Part shown: positions 1 to 9,219 of the stretch, piece after piece
Position numbering within the stretch: the first letter of the stretch is position 1
Layout: each line of letters starts with the position of its first letter
DNA from: JACMRI01 sp043778625
GTDB lineage: Bacteria > Bacteroidota > Bacteroidia > UBA4408
Direction: 5' to 3'
DNA length: 49,375 nt
NCBI GenBank assembly: GCA_043778625.1
Contig: JAYWFU010000143.1
Span: 1-49,375, forward strand
The notes under the pieces: generated by a model
Told to the model about the DNA's origin: nothing
The model's database searches: none
The model's input: only the letters and a program-made list of their open reading frames with translations
Made by a program: the position numbers and the translations under genes

Positions 1-1
1 A

Positions 2-121
2 CTACGCCGCTATGGTACACGTGTAAAGTATTGGGCAGTAAAAGGTCAAGGCGTATATATGAATTGCCAAGGCAATAACGATAAATGCCGTGTAGTAACC
101 CTAAACCCCGTGTGGGATTAA
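2..121 (+). CDS. C-terminal fragment of an unknown protein (5' end outside the window)
   Basis: The frame is open from base 2 to a TAA at 119-121 and encodes the last 39 residues of a protein ending in NPVWD. The fragment is rich in basic and aromatic residues and has two cysteines (in MNCQGN and DKCRVV). No family is recognised from so short a tail. The codon choice (CGT, GTA, TTA-rich) resembles the neighbouring core genes, which supports it being real coding sequence rather than a chance open frame. It could be the end of a small secreted protein. Confidence 0.5.
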   Translation, partial: LRRYGTRVKYWAVKGQGVYMNCQGNNDKCRVVTLNPVWD

Positions 122-198
122 ATACTACTACTATTTATGTAGAATTAGAGTTATATTTAACACATTAAATTATACCCAAAATAATTAATAACCGCACT

Positions 199-263
199 GC
201 CTTGGTTCGTGTCCCCACGAAACAATATCACTTTAATTGTTTGGTGGAGACACGAACTAAGGC
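199..263. repeat. Large imperfect inverted repeat (hairpin element)
   Basis: Bases 199-213 (GCCTTGGTTCGTGTC) pair with 249-263 (GACACGAACTAAGGC) with a single mismatch, and the inner arms AACAAT (221-226) and ATTGTT (236-241) extend the structure. There is no T-run after it, so it is not an obvious intrinsic terminator. The 5' arm is related to the hairpin at 21715-21737, which suggests a dispersed small element. It lies in the 251-bp gap between the partial gene and porQ; nothing else was seen in that gap. Confidence 0.65.
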
Positions 264-372
264 GTAGAATTAACATAAAATACTATTTACACAAAACTGG
301 AGTTATATATTCAACAGCAGTAAAAATACAGCACACAAACACTTCTTTTAAATAAACCACTTATCACATTAC

Positions 373-1425
373 ATGAAATTATTGGTTGTACTACTCTTAA
401 CGCTTACTTTATTAAACGTATCGTTGCCTGCCTTTGCCCAAGTGGGAGGTAAATATACCTATCAGTTTTTAAACACACCTGCTAGTTATCGTACAGCGGC
501 ACATCATGGCTATGCCGCCTCTGTTAATGAGGGCGACGTTAGTCTAGGGTTATACAACCCAACATTACTGGGCAAGAGCACACATTTACAGTTTTCGCAA
601 TCTATTATTAATCAGTATGCTGGTGGTTACAATGGGCAAACGGCTTTTGGAGTATCGCTCAAAAACAAAATAAATTTAGCGACTGGCATACAATACAATA
701 AGTATGGTAGCTTTGAGTATGCTAATGCTGGTGGAGAATTGGCTAACCAAAAATTTTATGCCAGCGATTACCTATTTACTTTAGCAGGTAGCACCACCCT
801 GCACGATTCGGTGTTTAAAATTGGAGCGGCTATCAAAACTATATATAGCGTTTACGAAGCCTATACTAGCTTAGGGCTTGGGGTTGATGTGGCGGGTACG
901 TTTGTACATCCTAACCAACGTTTTTTAGCCACGGCAATGGTGCGGAATGCAGGCGGAATGATAAACAAATTTAACAACCAACGCGAACGTTTACCGTTAG
1001 ATATGCAATTAAGCATCTCTCAAAAAATTAAGCACGCACCATTTAGAGTAGTGCTTACCGCTTTTAGCCTTAATCAGTACAACTTAATAGCCAACGGCAC
1101 CTACAAAACTACGGATACTACTACCATAAAAACAGGGTTGAACAAACGTAATATAGTAAAACAAACTGATAATATTGCCCGCCATTTAAACCTAGGTACT
1201 GAACTACTTTTGGGCAAAAACTTTCATATTATCCTTTCCTACAACCATAAGCAACGCCGTGAGTTAGCCTATTCGTTTAAAACCGCCGTTTCAGGTTTTG
1301 CATTTGGAGTAGGTGTTAAGGTAAAAAAAATAAATTTTGGCTTGGCATATACCAACTACAACATTGTGGCTAAAAACTGGTCGTTTACTTTGGCTAGTAA
1401 TTTGGGTAGTTGGGGGCGGAAATAG
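373..1425 (+). CDS. porQ: Type IX secretion system protein PorQ
   Basis: This 350-residue protein has an N-terminal signal peptide (about residues 1-22, cleavage after FAQ). Its N-terminus has the PorQ-family pattern, with GGKYTYQFLN followed by SYRTAAHHGYAAS and then a NPTLL segment. The rest alternates short amphipathic strands typical of an outer-membrane beta-barrel of the PorV/FadL-like group. PorQ proteins work with PorZ and PorV in the T9SS attachment complex that processes and anchors cargo at the outer membrane (family knowledge). The length matches the family. The gene stands alone here, but three probable T9SS cargo proteins are encoded at 27.2-28.5, 37.1-40.9 and 43.1-45.8 kb. An accessory gene starts 52 bp downstream. 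Confidence 0.85.
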   Translation: MKLLVVLLLTLTLLNVSLPAFAQVGGKYTYQFLNTPASYRTAAHHGYAASVNEGDVSLGLYNPTLLGKSTHLQFSQSIINQYAGGYNGQTAFGVSLKNKINLATGIQYNKYGSFEYANAGGELANQKFYASDYLFTLAGSTTLHDSVFKIGAAIKTIYSVYEAYTSLGLGVDVAGTFVHPNQRFLATAMVRNAGGMINKFNNQRERLPLDMQLSISQKIKHAPFRVVLTAFSLNQYNLIANGTYKTTDTTTIKTGLNKRNIVKQTDNIARHLNLGTELLLGKNFHIILSYNHKQRRELAYSFKTAVSGFAFGVGVKVKKINFGLAYTNYNIVAKNWSFTLASNLGSWGRK

Positions 1426-1477
1426 TAATGTCAAGCGTCATTGTAGCAAACGGCATAAAAAACATATCAATAAATTA

Positions 1478-3526
1478 ATGAATAAAGAAAGAGCAATTAC
1501 ATACAGCCTTTTGGCACATATTAGAAATACTGGCACATTAGCAAAAGGACCAATTGATATATTTATTCCATTGTTGAAAAGGGCTTTATCTAAAATGAAT
1601 TCGTTGGGAGTTTTTCAAGGCAGAAGTATTCTTGAAATAAAAAAAACTGCTGATGAATTATATTGTATTGATTTTCCAATACCTGTATTAAAAAAGATAC
1701 TGAATGAAATTTGTAAAGAAGTTAATACAAACGAAAAAACACATTTTGTACTTTATAAAGATGGTGCATTTAGTATTACTGAATTCACATTTATTGAATT
1801 CGAAGAAATCATTGAAAATCAGTCTAAAGAGATTAATAAATTAGAAGATTTATTTAAGCAGTTTTGTGAAACATCCGAACTAAAAATAGAAAATACTGAA
1901 TCAATCTTTAAATTTATTGAAAAAAATAAATTTAACCTTTCAAAATATATCTCAAATAGTCAGCATACAAATGATTTTGATTATACAGCAGAAGCGCAAT
2001 TTGTTAGCTTTTTCAAAAAAATCCCATCTATTTACGATAAAATAAAAAACATCTATTTAGGTTCTATTATTGCTGGTTATATCGAATATAATTCCGATGA
2101 AGCAGAAAGAGAAATTGAACTTTTATTTGATACAAATTTTATTGTAGGATTACTGGATTTAAACACGCCAGAATCTACACATACATGTAGAACACTCTTA
2201 GATATTGCAAAAGAACAAAAATTTAAAATTAGAATATTAAAAGATACAATCGAAGAGACAAAAAATTTACTCGATACCAAAGCTGAATTTTATGACAAAT
2301 CATTTCTTCAAAAAAAAGTTAATCCAGAAGATGTATATAATGCATGTGATAGAAGAAATTTAAGTAAAACAGACTTAGAAAGGATAGCAGATAATTTAGA
2401 AATTAATATCGAGAAATTTGGAATTAGTATACTTTTTCAAACAGAAAAATTAAATAATGAAGCAAAATTCACAGAAGAGTATAGAGTTTTTGAAAAAGTA
2501 AGAAACTCAAAAAAATCAGCATTGCACGATGCTACTGCATTATTGTATATAAATAAAATTAGAAAAGTAAAAATTAAAGATTTTGATAAAGTTAATGCTT
2601 GGTTTGTAAACAATTCAACTTCAAATGATGGTGAAAATATATTTTTAAAAAATGGTTTTCAACCTGAAAGCATAAAAGCCGATGATTTATTAAATATACT
2701 CTGGTTGAGTAATCCAAAAGTAAATAATAAAATTGAAGGTAATGATTTAGCAGAAATTGGTTTAACCTCAATTATTTCTTTATCACTTAATAATAATCTA
2801 CCCAAATCAAAAATTTTAAGAGAGTTGGATGATAATATCCATAAATATGCAAGTGAACAAATTAGCGACACTGATATAATTAGAGTTGCAACTAGAATTA
2901 CTAATAAGCAATTGAGCGACATAGACTATTTGAATATCCTAGCTGTAAGTGATAAGGTTGGGTTTGTTAAAAGATTAGAGGAAGAGTCAAATAAACAAAA
3001 GCAAATCGAAGAGTCGAGAATCATAAATTTAGAAAACATATTTAAAGATATATCTGTCAGAACTGAAGAGCTTGAAAAATCAAAAAAAGAATTTGAAGAA
3101 AAGTCTAAAAATATTGATCAAGTTGTTTTTGAAAAAAATTATTCAAATTCTAAAGTTTCTCATTTAGAGAGTGAGTTGTTAAAAGAAAAAAATGCAAAAA
3201 GAGAAATTTTAAGAAATGATTGGAGAAAAAATGAGTTAAAGAAATGGAGAAAAAAAACTTGGATTGAAGTTGGAATTCTCTCTTTAATTTTCATTTTGGG
3301 AATCTGTTATGTCTCATATCTTTCGAATTGGGAACTTAATAAAACAATTGAATACACGAAGTCTATGAATTCAAACATTCTAATTAGTACGATAATTTCA
3401 GCTTTATCCTTTTTAGTAAATGGTGTAATAATAAAAACATTAATTGACAAATATAGAAATCATTCAAATATTAATAATTACATAAGTGGCTTAACAATAC
3501 CGATAGAAATTCGAGAATTAAAATAA
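1478..3526 (+). CDS. PIN-like nuclease domain protein with coiled coil and two C-terminal membrane helices
   Basis: The protein is 682 residues if started at the ATG at 1478; upstream codons of the open frame lie inside porQ and read as its shadow. Residues 1-200 are an uncharacterised helical region. A PIN-like core follows: LLFDTNFIVGLLDL with Asp218, KDTIEETKNLL with Glu259/260, and SALHDATALLYI with Asp351, giving the spaced acidic residues of a PIN metal site. About residues 505-590 are strongly charged and coiled-coil-like. Two hydrophobic helices follow, near 595-617 and 634-657. No signal peptide is visible, so the nuclease part should be cytoplasmic and tethered to the inner membrane. 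Base composition is much more AT-rich and lysine/asparagine-rich than porQ or the DUF2723 gene, suggesting horizontal acquisition. PIN enzymes cut RNA (family knowledge); a toxin or defence role is inference. Confidence 0.6.
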   Translation: MNKERAITYSLLAHIRNTGTLAKGPIDIFIPLLKRALSKMNSLGVFQGRSILEIKKTADELYCIDFPIPVLKKILNEICKEVNTNEKTHFVLYKDGAFSITEFTFIEFEEIIENQSKEINKLEDLFKQFCETSELKIENTESIFKFIEKNKFNLSKYISNSQHTNDFDYTAEAQFVSFFKKIPSIYDKIKNIYLGSIIAGYIEYNSDEAEREIELLFDTNFIVGLLDLNTPESTHTCRTLLDIAKEQKFKIRILKDTIEETKNLLDTKAEFYDKSFLQKKVNPEDVYNACDRRNLSKTDLERIADNLEINIEKFGISILFQTEKLNNEAKFTEEYRVFEKVRNSKKSALHDATALLYINKIRKVKIKDFDKVNAWFVNNSTSNDGENIFLKNGFQPESIKADDLLNILWLSNPKVNNKIEGNDLAEIGLTSIISLSLNNNLPKSKILRELDDNIHKYASEQISDTDIIRVATRITNKQLSDIDYLNILAVSDKVGFVKRLEEESNKQKQIEESRIINLENIFKDISVRTEELEKSKKEFEEKSKNIDQVVFEKNYSNSKVSHLESELLKEKNAKREILRNDWRKNELKKWRKKTWIEVGILSLIFILGICYVSYLSNWELNKTIEYTKSMNSNILISTIISALSFLVNGVIIKTLIDKYRNHSNINNYISGLTIPIEIRELK

Positions 3527-3539
3527 ATCATCAGATAAC

Positions 3540-3604
3540 AGTGGGGTTATGCAATTGGGAGCAAAAATGCTAACTCCAAAATTTGATGCCACAATTCCCC
3601 CACT
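3540..3604 (+). terminator. Possible weak stem-loop downstream of the PIN-domain gene
   Basis: AGTGGGG (3540-3546) can pair with CCCCACT (3598-3604), with smaller internal pairings (GGAG with CTCC, AGC with GCT). The loop is long and only A/T-mixed sequence follows, so termination is uncertain. The hairpin sits just after the stop codon at 3524-3526. Confidence 0.3.
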
Positions 3605-3695
3605 CCACAATATCTAAAAAAATCTCCATTACATACTAAAACCAATATTTTAACGTTAGTTAATCAAAGCACACACTCCGCTAGCTAATTATTTA

Positions 3696-3703
3696 TATGT
3701 TTG
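3696..3703 (+). promoter_or_regulatory. Candidate Bacteroidota -7 element for the DUF2723 gene
   Basis: TATGTTTG matches the Bacteroidota -7 consensus TAnnTTTG and lies 41 bp before the start codon at 3745. No convincing -33 TTG box was seen at the usual spacing, so this is a motif match only. Confidence 0.4.
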
Positions 3704-3744
3704 CAACAAAATTAAATATCACTTAAAACCAACCAATAAAACCA

Positions 3745-6700
3745 ATGATTAATCAGTACAAAAAAATTAACAACATTACAGGCTGGCTAGTATTTGCAGT
3801 AGCAGCATTTACTTACATGAGCACCATTGAACCCACAGCCAGTTTTTGGGATTGTGGCGAGTTTATTTCCACCGCATTTAAGTTAGAGGTTGGGCATCCG
3901 CCAGGTGCGCCATTGTTTATGATTATTGGGCGTTTCTTTACCCTGTTTGGCGATGCACATTCGGCAGCCAAAATGGTTAATATGCTAAGTGCCTTGTGCA
4001 GTGCATTTACAGTACTATTTTTGTTTTGGACAATTACTGCCATTGTGCGCAAAATTGCAGCACGCAAATCAACTGAACTTACTGATGGGGCGTTAATGGC
4101 CATTATTGGTAGCGGTGTAGTGGGTGCTATGGCGTATGCGTGGTCCGATTCGTTTTGGTTTTCGGCAGTAGAGGGCGAAGTGTACGCTATGTCATCGTTT
4201 TTTACGGCATTAGTAGTTTGGGCTATTTTTAAATGGGATTCAGTAGCCGACGAGCCACACGCTAACCGTTGGTTGGTGTTTATAGCTTATATGATTGGTC
4301 TTTCAATTGGGGTGCATTTGCTTAACTTATTAGCTATACCTACCATTTGCTTTATTTATTATTTCCGCAAGCATGCCATTAATCGTAATGGTATCATCAA
4401 AACGGGTATTTTATCAATGATAATACTAGTAGTAGTGCAATACGGTGTTATACCAGGTATTGTAAAACTATCAGGTACGTTTGAGTTATTTTTTATTAAC
4501 AGCATAGGTTTACCACGTAATTCAGGCTTAATTATTTATGGTATTGCCCTAGTTAGTGCTATTGTGTACGGGTTAAAATATTCGCAGGCTAAAGTTATGC
4601 CTATACTTAACACTGCCATATTGTGTTTTTCGGTTATTGTTATTGGATATTCATCGTACGGAATGATAGTGGTACGTAGTAATGCCAACACCCCAATGGA
4701 CGAAAATAACCCTGAAGGACCTATTGAATTATTATCGTACCTAAATCGTGAGCAATACGGCTCGTTTCCTATATTTTACGGGCAATATTATAACGCACCT
4801 CTTAATCCACAACAACCCTATGTAGATGGCTCGCCAGTGTATATGTATGATGATGTTACCAAAAAATACATAGTAATACAAGAGCGCAAAAACAGTATCC
4901 CTAACTACGATGAGCGTTTCTGCTCAGTACTACCACGTATGTGGAGCGACCAACCCAACCACGTAAGCTATTACAAACAATACGTTAAACGTGGCAAAGC
5001 AGTTAAAATAACCAATAACAAAGGCGAAGAAGAAACGGTGATTAAACCCACCTTTGGCGAAAACCTAAGTTATATGTTTCAATACCAATTTACGCACATG
5101 TACTTACGTTATTTTGGTTGGAATTTTGTAGGTCGCCAAAACGATTTACAAAGCTATGGCGGGCAAATTAAAGGAAACACTGAGTCGGGTATTTCGTTTA
5201 TTGACAATATGTTTATGGCCAAGCAAGACAAAATATCACCAACCTATGCTAACAACAAAGGCAAAAATCATTACTACGCATTACCGTTATTCTTAGGATT
5301 ATTAGGAATGTTTTTTCACTTTAAAAAACACAGCGAAACAGCTTTTGTAACCTTAATTTTATTCTTGTTTACAGGCTTAGCTATTAACGTGTATTTGAAT
5401 ATTACACCCTACCAACCACGTGAACGTGATTATGCCTACGTAGGTTCGTACTACTCGTTTGCCATTTGGATAGGCTTAGGCGTGTATGCTATTTACGAAT
5501 TTTTGGCCAGCAAAACCAACGCTCGTGTTAGCGCAATAGTAGCTAGTGTGGCTTCGTTTATGTTAGTGCCTGTAATTATGGTTAAGGCCAACTGGGACGA
5601 TCACGACCGTTCGGGCCGCTACACTGCGCGCGATTTTGCCACTGATTACCTAAACTCGTGCGCACCTAATGCCATAATATTTACCAACGGCGATAACGAT
5701 ACCTTCCCACTTTGGTACGTGCAAGAGGTAGAGGGTATACGTACTGATGTGCGTGTAGTAAATCTTAGCTTGGCTAATACGGATTGGTACATTAATCAGT
5801 TGCGTCAAAAATACTATAACAGTGCTCCAGTTAAACTTACACTTACCGCTGCGCAAATACGCCAAGGCACACGAGATTACGTGCCAGTGTATCCTAACGA
5901 TAAGGTGCAAGGCTTTGTAGATGTTAAAGAATTGATGAACTACGTGGGTAGTGATGATGCCAACGATAAATTGCAAATGGGTGGCGGGCAGTTTATGAAC
6001 TACCTACCTACTAACAAATTTAGCTTAACCGTTAATAAAGAAAACTTTATTAAAAACGGTGGCGAAATTACCAAGGGTGGTGTAATGGAAGGGGTAACGG
6101 TAGAAACTCCAACTAAGTTGAGCCCATTACCTACTGATACTAGCCTTAAAATGTTAGATAAAATTGAGTGGCAAGTAAGCAAGCAATACATCATGAAAAA
6201 TGATTTGTTAATTATGGATATACTAGCCAGCAACAACTGGGAACGCCCTGTATACTTTGCAGTAACTGCAGGCGATGATGTGTATTTGAACCTACAAGAC
6301 CATTTTCAGTTAGAAGGATTAGCCTACCGTTTAGTACCATTTAAAACAGGCAAAAGCCTTGATGGACAAGTGGCACGTGTAAATGCACCATTAATGTACG
6401 AAAACATGATGGAGAAGTTTAAATGGGGAGGTATGGAAAACCCTAAGGTGTACATGGACGAAAACAACCAACGTATGACCATGAATTTACGCAATAACTT
6501 TGCACGCTTGGCAGATGAATTAGTACGCCTAGGCGAAAAAGAAAAAGCACTTAAAGTAGCTGACAAATGTTTGGAAGTTATGCCCGAGAAAAACATACCT
6601 TACAATTATTTTATACTACCCATAGTTGATGTGTATTACAAACTTGGCAAAAAAGACAAAGCAGGAGCTGTGGCAAAATCGTTGTTAAACAATTATTATG

Positions 6701-6918
6701 CGGATATGAAGTACTACAACAGCTTTAGAAACGATGCTGGCTTAGATTACGAAAAACAACAAACTCTAGCCGTATTACAACGCCTACTACTAATAGCTAA
6801 GCAATACAACGATGCTGACTTGGTTAAACTAATTGAACCGAAGTTTAACGAACTAAGTGCGGTGTATATGCAAACGGCACCTTCGCAAGATGCAGCAACT
6901 CCGCAATTACCTGAGTAG
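3745..6918 (+). CDS. DUF2723 family multispanning membrane protein (putative glycosyltransferase-like)
   Basis: The protein has 1057 residues. The N-terminal part has many hydrophobic helices and the DUF2723 signature near the start (TMSTIEPTASFWDCGEF, then VGHPPGAPLF). A second hydrophobic block follows near residues 510-620 (ITPYQPRERDYAYVGSYY just before it), and then a long soluble C-terminal region with TPR-like helices near 920-1050. DUF2723 is related to the TMEM260 group, whose eukaryotic member is a protein O-mannosyltransferase; a sugar-transfer role from a lipid carrier is therefore plausible but not shown here. The length is typical for Bacteroidota homologues. It stands alone, with a candidate promoter at 3696 and a strong shared terminator at 6941. 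Confidence 0.85.
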   Translation: MINQYKKINNITGWLVFAVAAFTYMSTIEPTASFWDCGEFISTAFKLEVGHPPGAPLFMIIGRFFTLFGDAHSAAKMVNMLSALCSAFTVLFLFWTITAIVRKIAARKSTELTDGALMAIIGSGVVGAMAYAWSDSFWFSAVEGEVYAMSSFFTALVVWAIFKWDSVADEPHANRWLVFIAYMIGLSIGVHLLNLLAIPTICFIYYFRKHAINRNGIIKTGILSMIILVVVQYGVIPGIVKLSGTFELFFINSIGLPRNSGLIIYGIALVSAIVYGLKYSQAKVMPILNTAILCFSVIVIGYSSYGMIVVRSNANTPMDENNPEGPIELLSYLNREQYGSFPIFYGQYYNAPLNPQQPYVDGSPVYMYDDVTKKYIVIQERKNSIPNYDERFCSVLPRMWSDQPNHVSYYKQYVKRGKAVKITNNKGEEETVIKPTFGENLSYMFQYQFTHMYLRYFGWNFVGRQNDLQSYGGQIKGNTESGISFIDNMFMAKQDKISPTYANNKGKNHYYALPLFLGLLGMFFHFKKHSETAFVTLILFLFTGLAINVYLNITPYQPRERDYAYVGSYYSFAIWIGLGVYAIYEFLASKTNARVSAIVASVASFMLVPVIMVKANWDDHDRSGRYTARDFATDYLNSCAPNAIIFTNGDNDTFPLWYVQEVEGIRTDVRVVNLSLANTDWYINQLRQKYYNSAPVKLTLTAAQIRQGTRDYVPVYPNDKVQGFVDVKELMNYVGSDDANDKLQMGGGQFMNYLPTNKFSLTVNKENFIKNGGEITKGGVMEGVTVETPTKLSPLPTDTSLKMLDKIEWQVSKQYIMKNDLLIMDILASNNWERPVYFAVTAGDDVYLNLQDHFQLEGLAYRLVPFKTGKSLDGQVARVNAPLMYENMMEKFKWGGMENPKVYMDENNQRMTMNLRNNFARLADELVRLGEKEKALKVADKCLEVMPEKNIPYNYFILPIVDVYYKLGKKDKAGAVAKSLLNNYYADMKYYNSFRNDAGLDYEKQQTLAVLQRLLLIAKQYNDADLVKLIEPKFNELSAVYMQTAPSQDAATPQLPE

Positions 6919-6940
6919 GTTAAACTAAAATACTAATATT

Positions 6941-6985
6941 AACTAGCACGCCCGCTTGAATTAATTTCAAGCGGGCGTGCTAGTT
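6941..6985. terminator. Bidirectional terminator hairpin between DUF2723 gene and glyS
   Basis: This is a perfect 20-bp stem: AACTAGCACGCCCGCTTGAA at 6941-6960 pairs with 6966-6985 around a TTAAT loop. It is GC-rich in the middle and sits between two convergent genes, so it probably ends both transcripts. Confidence 0.85.
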
Positions 6986-7015
6986 ATAGACTAAAAAAGG
7001 AGTGTTTTATTTGTT

Positions 7016-8557
7016 TTACAATGTTTTTAGTACTTCGTTCATGTTAGTGCGTGCACGTAGGTAATTGTTTACTTCTTTTAAGGGTACACGTTCTTGCGTC
7101 ATAGTATCTCGGCTACGAATAGTTACTGCATTATCAGTTAGCGAATCGTGGTCAACGGTTATGCAATACGGCGTACCTATTGCGTCTTGTCGGCGGTAGC
7201 GCTTGCCTACAGTGTCTTTTTCGTCGTACTGTACCATGTGGTCGTATTTAAGTTCATTCATTAGTTGCTTGGCTAATTCGGGCAAGCCATCTTTTTTAAC
7301 CAATGGTAAAATAGCAGCTTTAATAGGAGCTAAAAATGGGGGTAAATTAAGGCTAGTACGTATTGAGCCATCTTCTAATTTTTGTTCGGTATAGGCTGTG
7401 GCTAATATTGATAGGAATAATCTATCCAAGCCTACTGATGTTTCTACTACGTAAGGCACATAGCTTTCGTTTAACTCTGGGTCAAAGTACTGTAGTTTTT
7501 TGCCCGAAAATTGTTCGTGCTGGCTCAAATCAAAATTAGTACGGGAGTGTATTCCTTCTAACTCTTTAAATCCAAACGGAAACTTAAATTCAATATCGCA
7601 AGCTGCATTAGCGTAATGGGCGAGTTTCAGGTGGTCGTGAAAACGGTATTTATTTGCACCCAAACCTATGGAGTTGTGCCATTTTAGGCGAGTATCTTTC
7701 CAGTAGTCGTACCATTTCATTTCGTCGCCAGGGCGCACAAAATATTGCATTTCCATTTGTTCAAACTCACGCATACGAAATATAAACTGACGCGCCACAA
7801 TTTCGTTACGAAAGGCTTTGCCCGTTTGTGCAATACCAAAGGGTATTTTCATACGCCCTGTTTTTTGCACATTTAAGTAATTTACAAATATACCTTGTGC
7901 CGTTTCGGGACGCAGGTAAATTGTAGATGCTTCCTCGCTAACGCTACCTAATTGTGTGTTAAACATTAGATTAAATTGGCGTACATCAGTCCAGTTTTTT
8001 GTACCACTTACGTTACACACAATTTCAAGATCAATTATTAATTGTTTAAAAGCTACTAAATCGTTGTTTTCTTGTACGGCTTTTAAACGTGCGGTTATTT
8101 CATCAAATTTCACTTGATTTTCGAGTACACGAGGATTAGTGCTTTTGAACATAGCGGCATCAAAATTCTCAAAACGAGCGGCGGCTTTTTCAACTTCTTT
8201 ATCAATTTTAGCTTCAATTTTAGCTAGGTGTTCTTCCACTAACACATCGGCACGGTAACGCTTGTTACTATCTTTGTTATCAATTAGCGGGTCGCTAAAC
8301 GCATCAACGTGTCCGCTCGCTTTCCATGTAGTAGGGTGCATAAATATCGAAGCATCAATGCCCACAATATTTTCGTGCATTTGCACCATTGCACGCCACC
8401 AATAATCGCGTATGTTTTTTTTGAGCTCAACACCATATTGTCCGTAATCATATACTGCGCTTAATCCATCGTATATTTCTGATGAAGGAAATACATAGCC
8501 ATATTCTTTAGCATGTGATATTACGTTTTTAAACAAGTCTTCGTTTACTGCTGCCAT
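7016..8557 (-). CDS. glyS: Glycine--tRNA ligase, single-chain class II type
   Basis: This 513-residue cytoplasmic enzyme charges tRNA-Gly with glycine using ATP (EC 6.1.1.14). It is the alpha2 (GlyQS-like) form, not the alpha2beta2 form. The N-terminus has the GlyRS motif AVYDYGQYGVELKKNI. Motif 2 is seen as FRNEIVARQFIFRMREFEQ and motif 3 as ETSVGLDRLFLSIL. The C-terminal anticodon-binding domain is present (PPFLAPIKAAILPLVKKDG onward). The start at MAAVNEDLF fits the usual family start, with a TACATTTG promoter element about 50 bp upstream. It is convergent with the DUF2723 gene and followed by the hairpin at 6941-6985. The cobalamin adenosyltransferase gene lies upstream on the same strand, 90 bp away. 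Confidence 0.95.
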   Translation of the reverse strand: MAAVNEDLFKNVISHAKEYGYVFPSSEIYDGLSAVYDYGQYGVELKKNIRDYWWRAMVQMHENIVGIDASIFMHPTTWKASGHVDAFSDPLIDNKDSNKRYRADVLVEEHLAKIEAKIDKEVEKAAARFENFDAAMFKSTNPRVLENQVKFDEITARLKAVQENNDLVAFKQLIIDLEIVCNVSGTKNWTDVRQFNLMFNTQLGSVSEEASTIYLRPETAQGIFVNYLNVQKTGRMKIPFGIAQTGKAFRNEIVARQFIFRMREFEQMEMQYFVRPGDEMKWYDYWKDTRLKWHNSIGLGANKYRFHDHLKLAHYANAACDIEFKFPFGFKELEGIHSRTNFDLSQHEQFSGKKLQYFDPELNESYVPYVVETSVGLDRLFLSILATAYTEQKLEDGSIRTSLNLPPFLAPIKAAILPLVKKDGLPELAKQLMNELKYDHMVQYDEKDTVGKRYRRQDAIGTPYCITVDHDSLTDNAVTIRSRDTMTQERVPLKEVNNYLRARTNMNEVLKTL

Positions 8558-8607
8558 AGTGTGTTGTTATAAATAATATAAAATTAATTAGGTAAATTTT
8601 TCGTTTG

Positions 8608-8615
8608 CAAATGTA
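8608..8615 (-). promoter_or_regulatory. Candidate -7 element for glyS
   Basis: On the minus strand the bases read TACATTTG, a full TAnnTTTG match, 51 bp upstream of the glyS start. The same octamer occurs before the phosphoribosyltransferase gene (18232) and parA (22401). Confidence 0.45.
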
Positions 8616-8647
8616 TAATTTTTAGTGGGTTATAAAACGCATTAAAA

Positions 8648-9196
8648 CTACAGTTGAGGATGCCACTCAATGTCAGGTATGCCTTGCTGGTGCGCAATGT
8701 GGCGTGCAAGAGTAAATAGGTAATCGCTTAATCGGTTTAAATAAATAATTATGTTATTATCCACTACTGTTTCCTCACTTAAATGCACTACTAAACGTTC
8801 GGCTCTACGGCACACGCAACGTGCTATGTGGCAGTAGGATACTGTGGAGTTTCCGCCAGGTAATATAAACGATTTTAATTCGGGCAGTGTTTCATTCATA
8901 CCATCAATAGCTAGCTCTAAGGCTTCTATGTTAGTTGTGTGTAATTGTGGTAGTTTCATTTTGCTTTTGCTTACATCTTCAGCAAGTAATGAACCTAGCG
9001 TAAATAATCGGTCTTGAATTTGGCGTAAAAATACGGTAGTGCCACCATTATTGGGCTGGTCGGCTATTAAGCCAATGTACGAATTTAATTCGTCCACCGT
9101 GCCATAAGCCTCAATACGTAGGTGGTACTTGGGTACACGTGTACCGCCTATTAACGATGTTTGGCCTTTGTCGCCTGTTTTGGTATATATTTTCAT
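8648..9196 (-). CDS. pduO: Cob(I)yrinic acid a,c-diamide adenosyltransferase, PduO type
   Basis: This 182-residue enzyme transfers the adenosyl group of ATP to cob(I)alamin to make coenzyme B12. The N-terminus KIYTKTGDKGQTSLIGGTRV is the PduO-family ATP-binding segment, followed by the AYGTVDELNSYIGL helix. The C-terminal helices carry CRRAERLVV and YLNRLSDYLFTLAR, also family hallmarks. The length is typical for the stand-alone PduO/MMAB-like enzyme. It begins 23 bp after the end of the phosphatase gene on the same strand, so co-transcription is possible. An acyl-CoA carboxylase of the propionyl/methylmalonyl type is encoded at 33.1 kb; a link through B12-dependent methylmalonyl-CoA mutase is inference, as no mutase gene is in the window. 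Confidence 0.92.
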   Translation of the reverse strand: MKIYTKTGDKGQTSLIGGTRVPKYHLRIEAYGTVDELNSYIGLIADQPNNGGTTVFLRQIQDRLFTLGSLLAEDVSKSKMKLPQLHTTNIEALELAIDGMNETLPELKSFILPGGNSTVSYCHIARCVCRRAERLVVHLSEETVVDNNIIIYLNRLSDYLFTLARHIAHQQGIPDIEWHPQL

Positions 9197-9219
9197 AGTG
9201 TGGTTGTTATGTGTGTGTT

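Noticed and set aside
199..263. Insertion sequence or MITE with target duplication
   Set aside because: No transposase and no clear target-site duplication could be seen; kept as a repeat only.
1337..1477. Upstream extension of the PIN-domain gene to an ATG inside porQ
   Set aside because: The extra residues are the out-of-frame reading of the porQ end and lack any conserved pattern; the ATG at 1478 starts just after the porQ stop.
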